A stretch of DNA of 64,000 bases from Carallia brachiata (taxonomy: Eukaryota > Streptophyta > Magnoliopsida > Malpighiales > Rhizophoraceae), in the NCBI GenBank assembly GCA_021464245.1, contig JADCRB010000043.1, positions 5,378,630 through 5,442,629 of the forward strand, read 5' to 3'. Shown here piece after piece: positions 25,039 through 36,480 of this stretch. The translations under genes and the position numbers were made by a program. Within the stretch, counting starts at the first letter, position 1. The number at the start of each line of letters is the position of its first letter. The notes under the pieces are model-generated. The model was given only the letters and a program-made list of their open reading frames with translations, searched no databases and was not told where the DNA came from.

Positions 25039-26742
25039 CTATTGCTTGAATTCTAGGATCAGTCTTTTATATGTTGATTTATCAGGTTTTAGCCCCATCA
25101 TCAACATTTCATCATGGAGTTTCATTGCCTGTTTGTGTTCCTTTGCACGACAAAGCCCACGGATCGTAATGGCAAAAGTTGCACTCGTAACTAATTCGAG
25201 TCCTTTCATGTAATGGAACATCTTGACTGCTTCTTCAACCATCTGTTCTCTGATTAAACAATCAAGAAGCCTATTATATGTTGGTGCGTCCAATTTTAGG
25301 TGCAATTTCTCCATTTTATCGTGAAATCCAAGAGCTTTATCAATCTGTCTGCTTGAGCAATAATGCCGAACTAAGAAGCAGCAGCAGGATGAATCAGGTA
25401 ACACCCCCTTCTCCAGAACCATATTCATCAGCTGCTCCACTTCTCTCCATCTGCGTCTCCTGCAAAGTGATGAAAAGTAGTTGGACAAATCTGATGTAGG
25501 AGGAAGAAATCCTCTCTCCATAATGTCCCTAAAAATTTCAAATCCCTGCTTAGACTTCTCTCCCTTACAAAGAAGATTCACAAAGGCATGATATGTAGTA
25601 TCTCTCATTGGGACATGCTTTTCCAAAATTACACGGTACAAGTTAATGGCTTTCTCTAGTTTTCCTTCTTTCGAGAATCCTTTTAGCATACACCTATAAG
25701 AAGCATCCTGTAATCTAATCTTCTCATAAGAAGCTCTCTCGAAAAACATCATCGCAGCATTCATCTTTTCCAAATCACAAAGTTTTTGGATGATCGAATC
25801 AGATTCCGAAAAAGGGCAGTTTGGAAGCAATCCTTTCTGCATCATCATATCCATGACTCTCTCAATCACTGCAACATTTCCATGTTTACAAGCTTCATCG
25901 AGTATTGAGCTGAAAGAACTAAAACTAGAGTCAATCTTTCTATCGCGCATCTCATTCAAGCGATCAAAAGCAACTTCAAAATTCCCACTTCTGCTATAAT
26001 AATCGATTACGGCATTGTACATGACACTATTGTAAAAACCCATATCCAATAATTTCACAATCACTTCAAATTTCCCATATTTACAGAGAATCTGAGCAAT
26101 TAAGGACCAAGTAAGCTTATCCGGCAAAACCCCACGTCGAATCATGGCACCATAAGCACTCCAAGCAAATTTGATCTCATTTTCTCTAATCAAAACATGA
26201 AGAAGTGAATTACAAGCACGAACCGAAGGACTACATCCAAGAACTCCCATTTTCCTAAATATTTCCAAACCACCCGTAACCAAGCCATTATACGAATAGC
26301 ATTCAAGCAAAAAGCTAAATGCACTGGATTGAGAAATTTTACCTCTGCAAGCACGAACCATGGTCTCACCAATCACTGAAGCCGGGTGAGAATGAACCAG
26401 AGAATCCAAAATGTTCCTCACGGGTCGGACAAGACCTGACCCGAGGGATATCAAGATGATATGACATTGGGATTTGAGGTCTGGCTGGAAACCCAGATGG
26501 GATTTGGCCCAGTTGAAGAAATTGAGAGCGATTTGAGGGTGGGTTTGGGTTCTGCGGAGGATTTGCCAAAAAAGAGAAGGGGTGAGTTTGGTGGAAAGAT
26601 TGAAACTTTGGAGGAGTGAGACCCAATTGCGTCTTTGTAAGAGAATGCTAGAGATTTGTGAAACTAACTGTTGTTCTTTGAGTTGGGTTCTCCAGTTAAT
26701 TGAACTTGAAGACGTTGTTGTTGAGGCTCCGCGGGGAAGCAT
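25039..26742 (-). CDS. P-class pentatricopeptide repeat (PPR) protein
   Basis: Intronless gene for 567 residues, typical of plant PPR genes. PPR proteins bind organellar RNA in a sequence-specific way and act in its processing, stability, splicing or translation. The N-terminal 40 residues are rich in Ser/Thr/Arg/Gln with few acids, consistent with a mitochondrial or plastid presequence. From about residue 139 to the C-terminus there are some eleven 34-36-residue repeats. Examples: SVMYNAVIDYYSRSGNFEVA (239-258), TTYHAFVNLLCKGEKSKQGF (382-401), PTYNRLLDCLIREQMVEEAV (487-506) and TFAITIRGLCRAKEHKQAMK (522-541), with GLLPN/GVLPD/GLKPD turns. There is no E, DYW or SMR domain, so it is P class. 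Overall plan resembles a single-copy Arabidopsis PPR family; the exact orthologue is not claimed. Start is the first ATG of a long open frame. No damage seen. Confidence 0.95.
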   Translation of the reverse strand: MLPRGASTTTSSSSINWRTQLKEQQLVSQISSILLQRRNWVSLLQSFNLSTKLTPSLFWQILRRTQTHPQIALNFFNWAKSHLGFQPDLKSQCHIILISLGSGLVRPVRNILDSLVHSHPASVIGETMVRACRGKISQSSAFSFLLECYSYNGLVTGGLEIFRKMGVLGCSPSVRACNSLLHVLIRENEIKFAWSAYGAMIRRGVLPDKLTWSLIAQILCKYGKFEVIVKLLDMGFYNSVMYNAVIDYYSRSGNFEVAFDRLNEMRDRKIDSSFSSFSSILDEACKHGNVAVIERVMDMMMQKGLLPNCPFSESDSIIQKLCDLEKMNAAMMFFERASYEKIRLQDASYRCMLKGFSKEGKLEKAINLYRVILEKHVPMRDTTYHAFVNLLCKGEKSKQGFEIFRDIMERGFLPPTSDLSNYFSSLCRRRRWREVEQLMNMVLEKGVLPDSSCCCFLVRHYCSSRQIDKALGFHDKMEKLHLKLDAPTYNRLLDCLIREQMVEEAVKMFHYMKGLELVTSATFAITIRGLCRAKEHKQAMKLHDEMLMMGLKPDKSTYKRLILEFKQ

Positions 26743-27050
26743 TTCAATTCAATTTAATTTAAGAACCAGCAGCATCCTAATATCCCCAAAGGCTTTTGGC
26801 ATCTTCAATGGAAAATGGCTTTGAGCAAGTGTCAACTGCTAATTTCGACGGTGCACGGCGGAAGGCTGCCGTAACGGTACAGAAATTTTCCTCTTCTAAA
26901 GTTTGACAATTTATGAATTATATCTTTTTTTCAGATGATTTGAATTATGACTGACATGCATCAGGTTAACAAGGATATATATAAGGTTTAGGTCATTAAA
27001 TTGTAAAATTTTAAATTCTTTGTACTTATCTGTGAATCCTAAATAATATT
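26743..27050. other. Upstream region of the PPR gene
   Basis: Holds the presumed leader and promoter of the PPR gene. I see no clear TATA box. Confidence 0.4.
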
Positions 27051-29595
27051 GTAACGAATCGAGATGTTAGTCCAACCCGCATACTAGTGGCTGAAACTTA
27101 GTCCAAAATTAAGTACAAGACAAGAGCTCGTTCTTATATATAGGAGTAAAAATATCAAAATTTGACATAATCTGATGAGGCGACCTAAATAAGTTCAAAA
27201 AAAAAAAAAAAAAAACTTGAATTTGGTTTGTGAATGACTTGACCTGCAATAATTAAAAAATTTAAAGTCAAACCCGAATTTGATTCGGACAACCTATACA
27301 ACTTAAATATTTTTTTTCTTATGAGAACAAAAAAAAAAAAGATTATAACATTTAAATCATATATTCTATATTACAAAAAATATAGATTTTACTATTTTTA
27401 ATATAAATTTTAATTATAATTTTTTTAACATAGTTTGAGAATTTTTATGAATTTTCAAATTTTATTGAGTTTTTATAATTTTTTTAAAAAAAGCTTCTTA
27501 ATTATTTTTGATTTTATAATTTTATTTGATTTTTAAGAATTTTTTTAAAAAGAATTTCAATTTTTTTATATATTCAATTTTTTTATAAAAAATAAAAAAT
27601 CATAAAAAATATTAACATTACTTACCAACAAATTAACTCGAACCAGACTCAACCCTGCAACAACCCAACTCGAAACACCTTAAATAACTTAACCCAAAAA
27701 TTATCCAAATTGAAATGAACATAACTTACAATGACCTAACCCAAACCCCGACCAAGGCGAGAATCTTCATTGCAGGAATAGAAACAAGAATTACATTGAA
27801 TGGGGCCTCAAACACTCAAATGTCTTGAAATAGCTAAGCAAGTAGGTTTGTCATGGAGATTGGAGACCCACTCTACTTATTTTCTGATCCCCAAAGTCCA
27901 ATCGTATATTTTGCCCCATCAGATTCAAAAATGGTAACAAGAAAGATCTGGAGACAAGCATCAAGCCAATTTCTATCTTGATCTGTCGTATGAAAATTAG
28001 TGCATTACTCTGAATGTTGGACAACCTTCCTGTCACTGTTTAACTCCTTTCACGAAAAACTTTCTGCCCAAAGATATCCTCAGCTATAATAATAGGCCAG
28101 AAAAATGCCAAAATAAGCAATAACACATAACCTTCGCAAGTTTCTTTTTTACTCGCAACCTACACACAGAAGCGAGAAATGGAATACGAGCTATATTTCA
28201 TACGAGCCAGAAGCACACAACGTAAATGATATGGTTTATAAGCAGCTGGAGGCAGACTTCATGGATTGTGCCTATCTCAATGTGTGTCAGCACTATCCAA
28301 CACCTAAAAATAAAACATTAATATATAAAAATATTATAAATTTTATTTAAAATAATAAATTTAACACTAATTTTAAAAAATCATAATTTACCTATCTTTG
28401 ACATTTTTGTAATAAATCTAACACCCCATGAAATTTCTTAAATAGAATTTATCTGTTTCGATAATGTGACAATAACATATATGATTATCATATCATCGAA
28501 ACATACATATTCATATAAATTTATCATTAAAACTAATAGATTCTGTTTATATGAAATCATTACATTTTAAATTTGTTATAAAAAAATTTAAAAAGGACTA
28601 AATTATTACTTTTTAAAATTAATATTAAATTTATTACTTTCGATAAATTTAGTAATATTTTTGTATATTAACTCCAAAAATAAATCAGAGATTTGCAGCT
28701 GCCTCATGCAACAGCAGCTGTAACGTACTTGTAAACTTGAAAAGGCATACTGATGTCCAGTAGAAAAGACACTACCATTGCCTGTGCATAAGTTGTAAAC
28801 TGTCATCTGTGCCATACTACTATATATTGAGACGATAAATCACAAATAAAGTGCCTGAAAGTCTCTCTTCAAAAGAAAGGACATTTTACATTTTAGTGCC
28901 CGAGACTGCCACATTTGTGGGGTTTACAAAGTCCGTGTATACAGCCTTCCTTTTATTTTTAGCAAAGATGCTATTTGCAGGATTCAAAATTATGACACCC
29001 AAGAAGTAGTGGAGTAACTCATCCATTACACCAACGCACACCCTTCCCACCCTCCCAACCCCCCACCCGGAAAAAATAAAATGAAACTAAATAAATCCCT
29101 ACCGTGAAAATATCCGCACAGGATAGCAATCAGAAGTCATTCACCAACAATCAGAATCCTAAACTCCGAGCTTCAAGGTATTCGATATTACACACAAATA
29201 AGTCCGCAAAAAATTTACTAGCCACTGCTTATACACACCATCAAAGATAGATAGCACACATTTCAAGAACCATATGTATAGCAACCTATAGCTAATACCC
29301 TCATAACTTTGATCTCACCTGAGAATTACATGAATCCTGGAATAGCATAGAAGTGTATTTCAAAAGTAATTCAAACAACCAACACAAATGTATGCAACAA
29401 CAACCACAAAACCTCTTAATCCCACACCTGTCAAGTAAAGACGAGCATGTGGATCAATGAAGCCATCTGTTCTAGAAAAGTAATACAATTCAACATCAAA
29501 TTGTTACACCAAGTTTCAGCTTTTGAGGGCCAAAAAGCTGAACTTTTTCTAGCAAAGTGATATAAATTCAACATCTAGGTAATTCCAGAGAATGT
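27051..29595. repeat. Duplicated 3'-flank copy 2, with inserted DNA
   Basis: Tandem partner of 29610-30930. It runs from the ccaacccgcatactagtgg block through tcaaacactcaaa-tgtcttgaaatagct, ttttgccccatcagat, gtgcctgaaa and tattacacacaaataagtc to agctgaactttttcta. Relative to the partner it carries at least two insertions: AT-rich DNA at about 27160-27760 with cccaactcgaa/acccaaacc words typical of a dispersed plant repeat, and the MITE at 28315-28675. Non-coding throughout. Confidence 0.75.
28315..28675. mobile_element. MULE-type MITE, 361 bp, with preserved empty site in paralogues
   Basis: A 9-bp target duplication, aaaaataaa, flanks it at 28306-28314 and 28676-28684. Terminal inverted repeats run about 60 bp: left acattaatatataaaaatat, right (reverse complement) ggagttaatatacaaaaata, continuing through taataaatttaa. 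The two paralogous copies of this flank read straight across the site (cacgtaaaaacatacccgag at about 24328; acccaaaacaaattcgag at about 30293), so the insertion postdates the duplication. No coding capacity. Confidence 0.85.
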
Positions 29596-29609
29596 TTTTA
29601 CCTATGAAC

Positions 29610-30930
29610 CCAAGGAGCGGATGTGTCAACCGACCCAGCATACTACTGGTTGAAATTTAAACAAAAGATAAGCATATGACAGAGGTTCATGCTTATATAT
29701 AACCAAGAATCTTGTTTGGAGGAAAACAAACAAGAATTATATTGAATAGGGGTCTCAAACACTCAAAGTCTTGAAATAGCTGAGCAAGGAGGCTCGGGCC
29801 AGAGGTTTGTGATGGAGACCCATTCTCTAGCTACCCATTTATTGCCACCCCTCCCCACCATCCCCCAAAACAAAAAAAACAAAAAGTCCAAACATATATT
29901 TTTCCCCATCAGATACAAAATTCGTAACAAGCAAGATCTGTAGATAAGTATCAAGTAGATTTCCAATTATCATACAAAACATAACTGCATTAATCTGAAT
30001 GTTCTATAACCTTCCTACCTCACTGTTTTAACTTTTCTCATGTTTGCTCCGCCAAAATATAAGGCTAGAACAAATGCAAATATAAGTAGGCAAGGCACTT
30101 GGTCTTCCCAAGTTTTTTAGTCACATTTCCACAAAGAAACAAGAAGTGAAATAAGCGCTATCGTTCATAAACAAAAAGCCAAGAATCTTTCTACTAAAAT
30201 AAATATAGGATATAAATCCTATGATAGATGAGCAGCGGAAGGCAAATTTCATGGTTTGTGCCCATCTAAATGTCAATAAGCAGCATCCAACACCCAAAAC
30301 AAATTCGAGATTTGCAACTTCTTTATGCAACAGACAGCTATAACATACTCGTACAATTAGAAAGGGATACCAAAATGACTCTGCTATTGCCTATGCATAA
30401 GTCATAAGCTGATATCTGTACCATATTGCCATACATTTAAGCAGTGGTGACAAATAAAATGCCTGAATATCCCCACATTCCGGCCCCCGGAGAAAATATT
30501 TGCACCTGATGGCAACGGGAATTCAATATTCACCAACCATCAGCATCCTAAACTTCAAGCTTCTGGGTATTTGATATCACACACAAATAAGTCCAACAAA
30601 TTCAGGAACCACAGCATCTTCAAAGATGGATAACACAACTATCAAGAACTACATATATAACTTTCTATAGCTACTACCCTCATAACTTGAACCTCACTTC
30701 AGAATTTCGGAATCCTTGAACAGCATAAAAGTATATTTTGTAAATAATTCAAACGACCAACAGAAATACATGCAACAACAACTGCAAAATGGTTTAATCC
30801 CACAATAGTCGAGTAAAGTCAAGCTTTCCGTTCAACGGAAACCATCTTCCCTAGCAAAGTAATATAATTCAACATCACAGTACTACACCAAGTTTCAGTT
30901 TTTAGTGGCAAAAGAGCTGAACTTTTTCTA
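29610..30930. repeat. Duplicated 3'-flank copy 3, next to OST3
   Basis: Direct neighbour and partner of 27051-29595; it begins with cgacccagcatactactgg and ends with agctgaactttttctacc, about 30 bp before the OST3 stop codon. This is the copy that still adjoins the gene and so is presumably the original OST3 3' UTR and flank. Confidence 0.75.
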
Positions 30931-30964
30931 CCTATTCCAATCAAAACCGTAGCCGGTCACTTCA

Positions 30965-32016
30965 CTACCAACCAGTAGGCCAGAATGCGTGAATGCCGTA
31001 GCCGGTTTTCCAATTGTCCAAGGAAATCACCTTCTTCACGGCCCAAAAGCAAAGAAACAGAGCAGCCAGCATGACAAATCTCTGCACATTAACATTCTTT
31101 ACTTTAACAAGAACATGGGTCATAAACGCCAGCAACAACCCAACAATTGTGTACAAAAACCCGACCGCAACCCCTCCGCCCCCAATTGCATTCCGGACCC
31201 CTGGTAAAAGAAAATCAGCTTATTCGGGTCACTCCGGTCGGCCAAGAACATGGGCATTTTCCGAATTATGTTGTGCATTGAACCGGAAACACTGAAAAAG
31301 TAGACGAACAACGCGCCGGAGAGCCAGACTTTCCGATCGTGAAGCACTGTCTGGCCGGTCAAAACCTTCTTGATCAAAAAGGGTGTCCAGATCAGGAAAG
31401 CGGCAATCAAGAGACCGACCTGTTTCTTGGAGAGGATCGGAGGCCGGTGGATGGGTCCCACGGCGAGCTTGGTTCGTGATTGGATGAAATCCGCCATGGA
31501 TTCGGCCATTCTCGAGAAGTCCCCCTGGTCCATCTGGTCCGACTCCTTCGGGTCCTTGACATTGGGGCCGACGAGTCGGATGTGCGGCAGCGAATTGACG
31601 CCGAAGAGGGCGAACGACGATTGCGATTCCTTGAACTCGAGGTCGCAGAAGAAGAGCTTGGCGTGGGCCGGGGCGGTCTTGTTGGGGTTGTTAGCGATGA
31701 AGGAGGCGGCGACGATGCCGAACTCCCGGCGGAGATCCTGGAGGTGGAGCTCCGGCTTCTCGTGGAGCTGCCGGGCGTCGAAGAAGATGATGAGAGAGTA
31801 AGGGCGCGGCGGCTTCTTGGAGGTCAGGAAGCGGGAGACGAGGCGGTCGTCGAGGTGGATTACGCCGGAGGATTCTGATTGGGATTGGAGGGAGAGGAGG
31901 TGGGCCACGAGGTCCGAGTCGGAATCTGAGGAGGCGGTCAGGCCGACGGAGAGAGAAACAACGGCTGCTAATAGGAGGAGGAGGCGGCGGCCAGCGGCGT
32001 TTGGAGAGATTGCCAT
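30965..32016 (-). CDS. OST3: Oligosaccharyltransferase subunit OST3/OST6, with a 1-base frameshift
   Basis: Non-catalytic subunit of the ER oligosaccharyltransferase, which transfers the N-glycan to Asn-X-Ser/Thr; the lumenal thioredoxin-like domain helps present acceptor sites. The frame from MAISPNAAGR has a signal peptide (1-28), a thioredoxin-like domain (about 35-185, with NSLPHIRLV at 141-149) and membrane segments from 199. The CxxC of fungal and animal members is absent (FFDARQLH instead), as is usual in plants. After GSGMQLGAEG (residue 282) the frame drifts into 16 unrelated residues and stops at 31120, for 298 residues. The conserved C-terminus (LYTIVGLLLAFMTHVLVKVK to GYGIHAFWPTGW) continues in the next frame to the TAG at 30965. 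One missing base near 31169-31170 explains it; restored length would be 350. It is either a recent null allele or a sequencing error. No intron. An ATG 80 codons upstream in frame is unlikely: that stretch is not conserved-looking. Confidence 0.88.
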
Positions 32017-32256
32017 TGGAGTGAGAGAGCGGCCGGAAGTGAGAAGTTGTTTTTGAGGGATCGACGGAGAAGGAAAGAAGAGACTTCTGACTTTGTTACT
32101 GTGAGTTTGCAAACAATCAGTATGTGACAACTGCGCCTTGTGACGTGCGTCAAGGCTTAGAAACGCTGTCGTTTCGTTCACAAATTTTATCCATTTTTTT
32201 TTTTTTTTTATCATTTGTTCAATTGATTCTGAATCTTCAATTGGGTTTAAATTCAA

Positions 32257-35200
32257 GCCATTTAATTTTAGAGTCCACTCAGCTTGTTATGAACTAACTC
32301 ATTAGTAATTTTCTTATTCTTTTGCAACAAATTTGATAACTTATAAATTATGATGTGTGTTAATAACAATTAACATGAATATAATTACTTAGATTAGAAT
32401 GTATAATCAATTTACTGCTAGAATTATTTTACATACATATTAAGTATGGAATCATAATAAAAGAAGATATTGGTTAGACAATTGTATATACAATAATTCA
32501 TTTACATATCATATTATTTGTAATAAGCAAAATCTCTTTCTTAGCATTATTTTTAAGTACTTAAGATCACATTGGGTTATACCTTTGGTAAATATAAAAT
32601 ATATTAGTCTCATCTTATAAATATATTTTTTAAAAGAATATTTAAAAGAAGACTTAATATTATAAAAATAGATGAATTTTTCGTTTTATTTTGAATCTAT
32701 TATAAATTTTTTATTTTTCTAAATATATTACCAACTATTCGTTCGGTTTTAAACCTATTACACTGATATGATATGATAATGAATTTTATTAGCGTGCTTA
32801 CGTAACGATTCAATATAACATATATAAGCACATAGACCTGCCAAGTATTAAAAAAAAAACTATTTTTGAAATTAAATTAAAACGAAAATTTTCATGAAAA
32901 CCCAACGCCTAGTTGCCTACACGGCAAAGAAATTTTCCAACAAAGCTGGATGTGTAAAAAAAATCTAGTTAAACTGATCATTAACCCATGTTTTGTCTTC
33001 TCCAGAAACTTATGTGTTCTTACCTGGGATGACAACATCGGAATTGCTAAAGACTTCATTTTCCATCTTCACCCACACCCATTTTCCCCGGACGACCCAA
33101 AGTTGAAGACTCTTGTGCCATTCTTAAACATCAAAGTTGTTGAAACCGTGTCGAATGGCTTCAAGAGCTGGAGAAAAGTGCACAAGTTCTACACTTACGA
33201 TGCCATGGCTTGATCCTATCACCCGTCTGACAAAATGCCGCACTAAAAGCTCCATCTATGTGGCCTAACTTTGTTTTTTAATTTCATCTCAAAAATAATT
33301 TTTTTACACGGGATTTGTCTAACTGACAATTTGTGTTATGTTGATCACCACGCCAGCACACTAACGCAATCCGTTACCGTATTATAATATGTCATGATAA
33401 ATTTAAGACTAAATGAATAGTTGATGATATATGTAATAAATTAAAATGTCCATAATAAAATGAGAATATAATGAAAAGTTCATATATTTTTAAGAGATTA
33501 ACTCTAAAAAGAAAGCAGGACAATACATCAGTTGAAAAAAATCTTTAAATCAAGTAATATGCACATTTACAAGTTCAAGAATAACAAGTTGGAAGGTCAT
33601 TTGATGTCAAAAACAAAAAGTTTGGAAGGTCATTTTTATCATATATGTTTTGAAGAAAGCCAAACCAATGTTGGAAGGTCATATCAATTATGTAATTCTA
33701 ATACTGTGAAAGAGAAGTACGAAATCCAACTTTTTCTATTAATAAGGTTACAATAAAATAAGACTAATTTCACGAACTTCAATTAACAACATACATATGC
33801 TTGCTAGATGATCAAGCAATTTTTTGATGACAAAAATAGTTTATAAAGCATTAAAATATTAACGTCCTTAATCATGAGTAGCATCGTTTGTGCAAGGATT
33901 CAGACACTCCTTTTAAAGATTTTTCTTGGATTCTTCTTAGTTAAGTTGTGAGGTAATTGCAATTCCTCAATCCAAAATTTGATCTTTTCAATGCACTTAG
34001 AATCAATGGCATTGTAACATCTCTTATGGAATAAAGGTTACAAAGGTATACATAAAATATAAGATAATTAAATATTATATAGGTATAAAGAGAACAACAC
34101 TATTTCTACACAAAAACTAGTATATCTATACTTTTAACTTTATTTATATGTAACATAGAAAATATTATCAAATTTTTTAATGTTTTTTTTTCTTTTTGCA
34201 CGAATATGCTAAAACACACTCTAATTTCTTTCACAATCTGAAGAAGAAAATGTTTTACTAAAGATGTAAATGACAATTTTGTAAGTTAGAACACTATGTC
34301 TAAATAATCTCTACCATTTATCATCTTTTTAAACAAACATAACCAATAAATAAAGTAATAACAGAGCAATATAGTTAACAAATGAATATAAGAATGCACA
34401 ACTTAGATTGCTTTGGTTGAATTATGAGTAGATTATTAAAGTTTTTCTTTGACCTCTCTATAAACTTTAATTTCTTTCATCGCTGAGATCTCGTCATTGA
34501 AAATACTTTTAGTTTCAAAATCATAGAGACTATTCATGATTTCAACTTTTTCACAAAAATCTTCCTACAAATGGAAAAATGATTGAGAAAATATGCTATT
34601 GCATGTAGGTCTTCCACAAGATGCTTATCCGAATATTGCTGGATCACTTATACAAACGGTGTATATAATCTTATCTCATTTCTAAAGATTTTCTCAGATC
34701 CCTTTACAACCTACACACGACCTCATAAACATAATCCAAAAATAGATTTTCATCAGAATCTATAATATAGAATAACCTTACAAGATGACCAACCATCTTC
34801 ACAAATCAGTGAAATCACCAAACAATCTTCACAAAATTTGTTGTGCATGCCGGTATCACTTACAACGTTTCCATTTGCACTTTTTGCAAGTTTGTGGCTT
34901 GTGAAAGTTTTTCTTGTCATAAAAATTTGTAATATTGCTTGTGATTATATAAGTTTTTTATTGTTATGAAAGTAGTTGCCAATGGAGTTGAAATCGGATG
35001 CACAATTCTCTCCAACCACATTTCTTTCTCTATATAGCCAAAAAAAAAAAAAAGTGCACAAATCTTGGAATGGTAGAAGCAACTGATGCAAGGTTAGCTA
35101 TATGACGTACCAACATCTTTTAAGATTTAAGCAATGGGCAACTATTTCATTGGATGGATTACTATAAAAAAAATAAATTTATAAATAATTTTTAACTAAG

Positions 35201-35700
35201 ATATGATCAAATTAAAATAATTTTTTAAAAATTAATAGGAACTGGGACCGAATATGAATGGTAAATTAAAAAATGCTATAAAAATAAAAGATTACATACT
35301 TTTGGATATACATTAACATATACAAATAAAAAATAAATAAATAATATTTTCACTTGCTAGGGAATCTAGTAAATGAGTTAAAAAAAATAAATTTTAAATG
35401 GTAACTTGTCAACTCATTTGTCAATATGAACTCGATCCAAACTCGAACAAGCCATAAATAATCTGAAATAACTTGACTGAAAAATAACTTGATACGAGAT
35501 AAATGAGATCTAACTAGATGATCCAATTTGACACTTCTATCTGGCCAAAAAAAAAAAAAAATAAAAAAAAAAGTAAAAAATTGACACTTCTACTACAAGG
35601 ACGTAAGTTGTACTCATTTGGCTTAACATTTGCTGTTGCATGTTCGGACATTTGGCAATTGTAGTGAAATGTTTACAACTTTTTTTTTTTTTCAGAACAA
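32257..35700. other. Intergenic; one short unexplained open frame
   Basis: AT-rich spacer upstream of OST3. An open frame at 32950-33213 (+), with CVLTWDDNIGIAKDFIFHLH and a Pro-Asp-Asp-Pro stretch, has less biased composition than its surroundings and could be a gene fragment, but I do not recognise it. At about 35150-35600 there is a dispersed repeat with aactcgatccaaactcgaac-type words and gacacttctac near the end, like the one inserted at 27160-27760. Confidence 0.45.
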
Positions 35701-35734
35701 CATAATTCTTATTTTTTTTTAAACTAGGAGAGAA

Positions 35735-36480
35735 ATCTCATTAGAGTAAATTGAAGATAACAATACAAAGGGCCAGTCGTAACTCTACATTACGGCCCGT
35801 ATATACTATGAGCAAAACAGGCCACCAACAACATGCACAACATATCCCCACCTCCAACAAGTCTCACAAACAGCCCAAACACAACAACCAGATAGGCCTA
35901 GGGAGAGTCTGAGTCCGAGCCCCCAGCCCAGGAAAGAGAAGGCCCACATGGAAGGAACTAGGGCCACAGCCCAAAGAAATAAGAGTCCAGACTCCCTATT
36001 GCTTCAAGGAAGCAAGATCAGAAGAACAATGGTGAATCGCATCCCTACAGGTGGATATCAGCGTCGCACAGTTGCATAGCCAAGGCGCCACAATTGCCAA
36101 AGCGCACACGAAAAGCACCACACACCATCGCTGTAGAGGACTGGGAAGACAAATGGGAGGAAGGCAACTGAAAATTAGAGAGCAAAAATAATGACCCGAC
36201 ATAGGGCAAAGGGGTAACTCGAGTCTCTGGAGAGCACCTCTGTCTGTCCAAGACGCCGAAAGACCAAAAACGACTACTGAGAGGTTGAGGCGGGCATAAA
36301 AACGAGACATCCCTTGCCTCCACACCCAGACGGCGGAGAGGTGTAGGAGACAACAGATCCCCGGAGTGACGCACAGTAGGAGAGCATAGAAACCATAGAT
36401 CGATGGAAGGAACACCAAAACCAACCAACACAGCTCACGAAGGAGCACCAAACTCACAGAGGAGCACAAAACGGTCGAAC
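35735..36480 (-). mobile_element. Possible LINE-type 3' fragment
   Basis: On the minus strand the segment ends in TTTGTATTGTTATCTTCAAT, then ctctaatgagatttctc and two A runs (T runs at about 35682-35692 and 35715-35724), which resembles the 3' end of plant LINEs. The 36000-36470 part is GC-richer and open in two minus frames, without recognisable motifs. No target duplication was found. Confidence 0.35.

Noticed and set aside
25278..26824. Plus-strand open frames over the PPR gene
   Set aside because: They are antisense to a 567-residue frame with regular PPR repeats.
31370..32056. Long open frames on the plus strand across OST3
   Set aside because: They are antisense to the conserved OST3 frame; their Arg/Glu-rich content follows from its GC-rich codons.
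35996..36469. 157-residue minus-strand frame
   Set aside because: Cys/Leu-rich with no family motif and a second frame equally open; more likely part of a retroelement 3' region than a gene.
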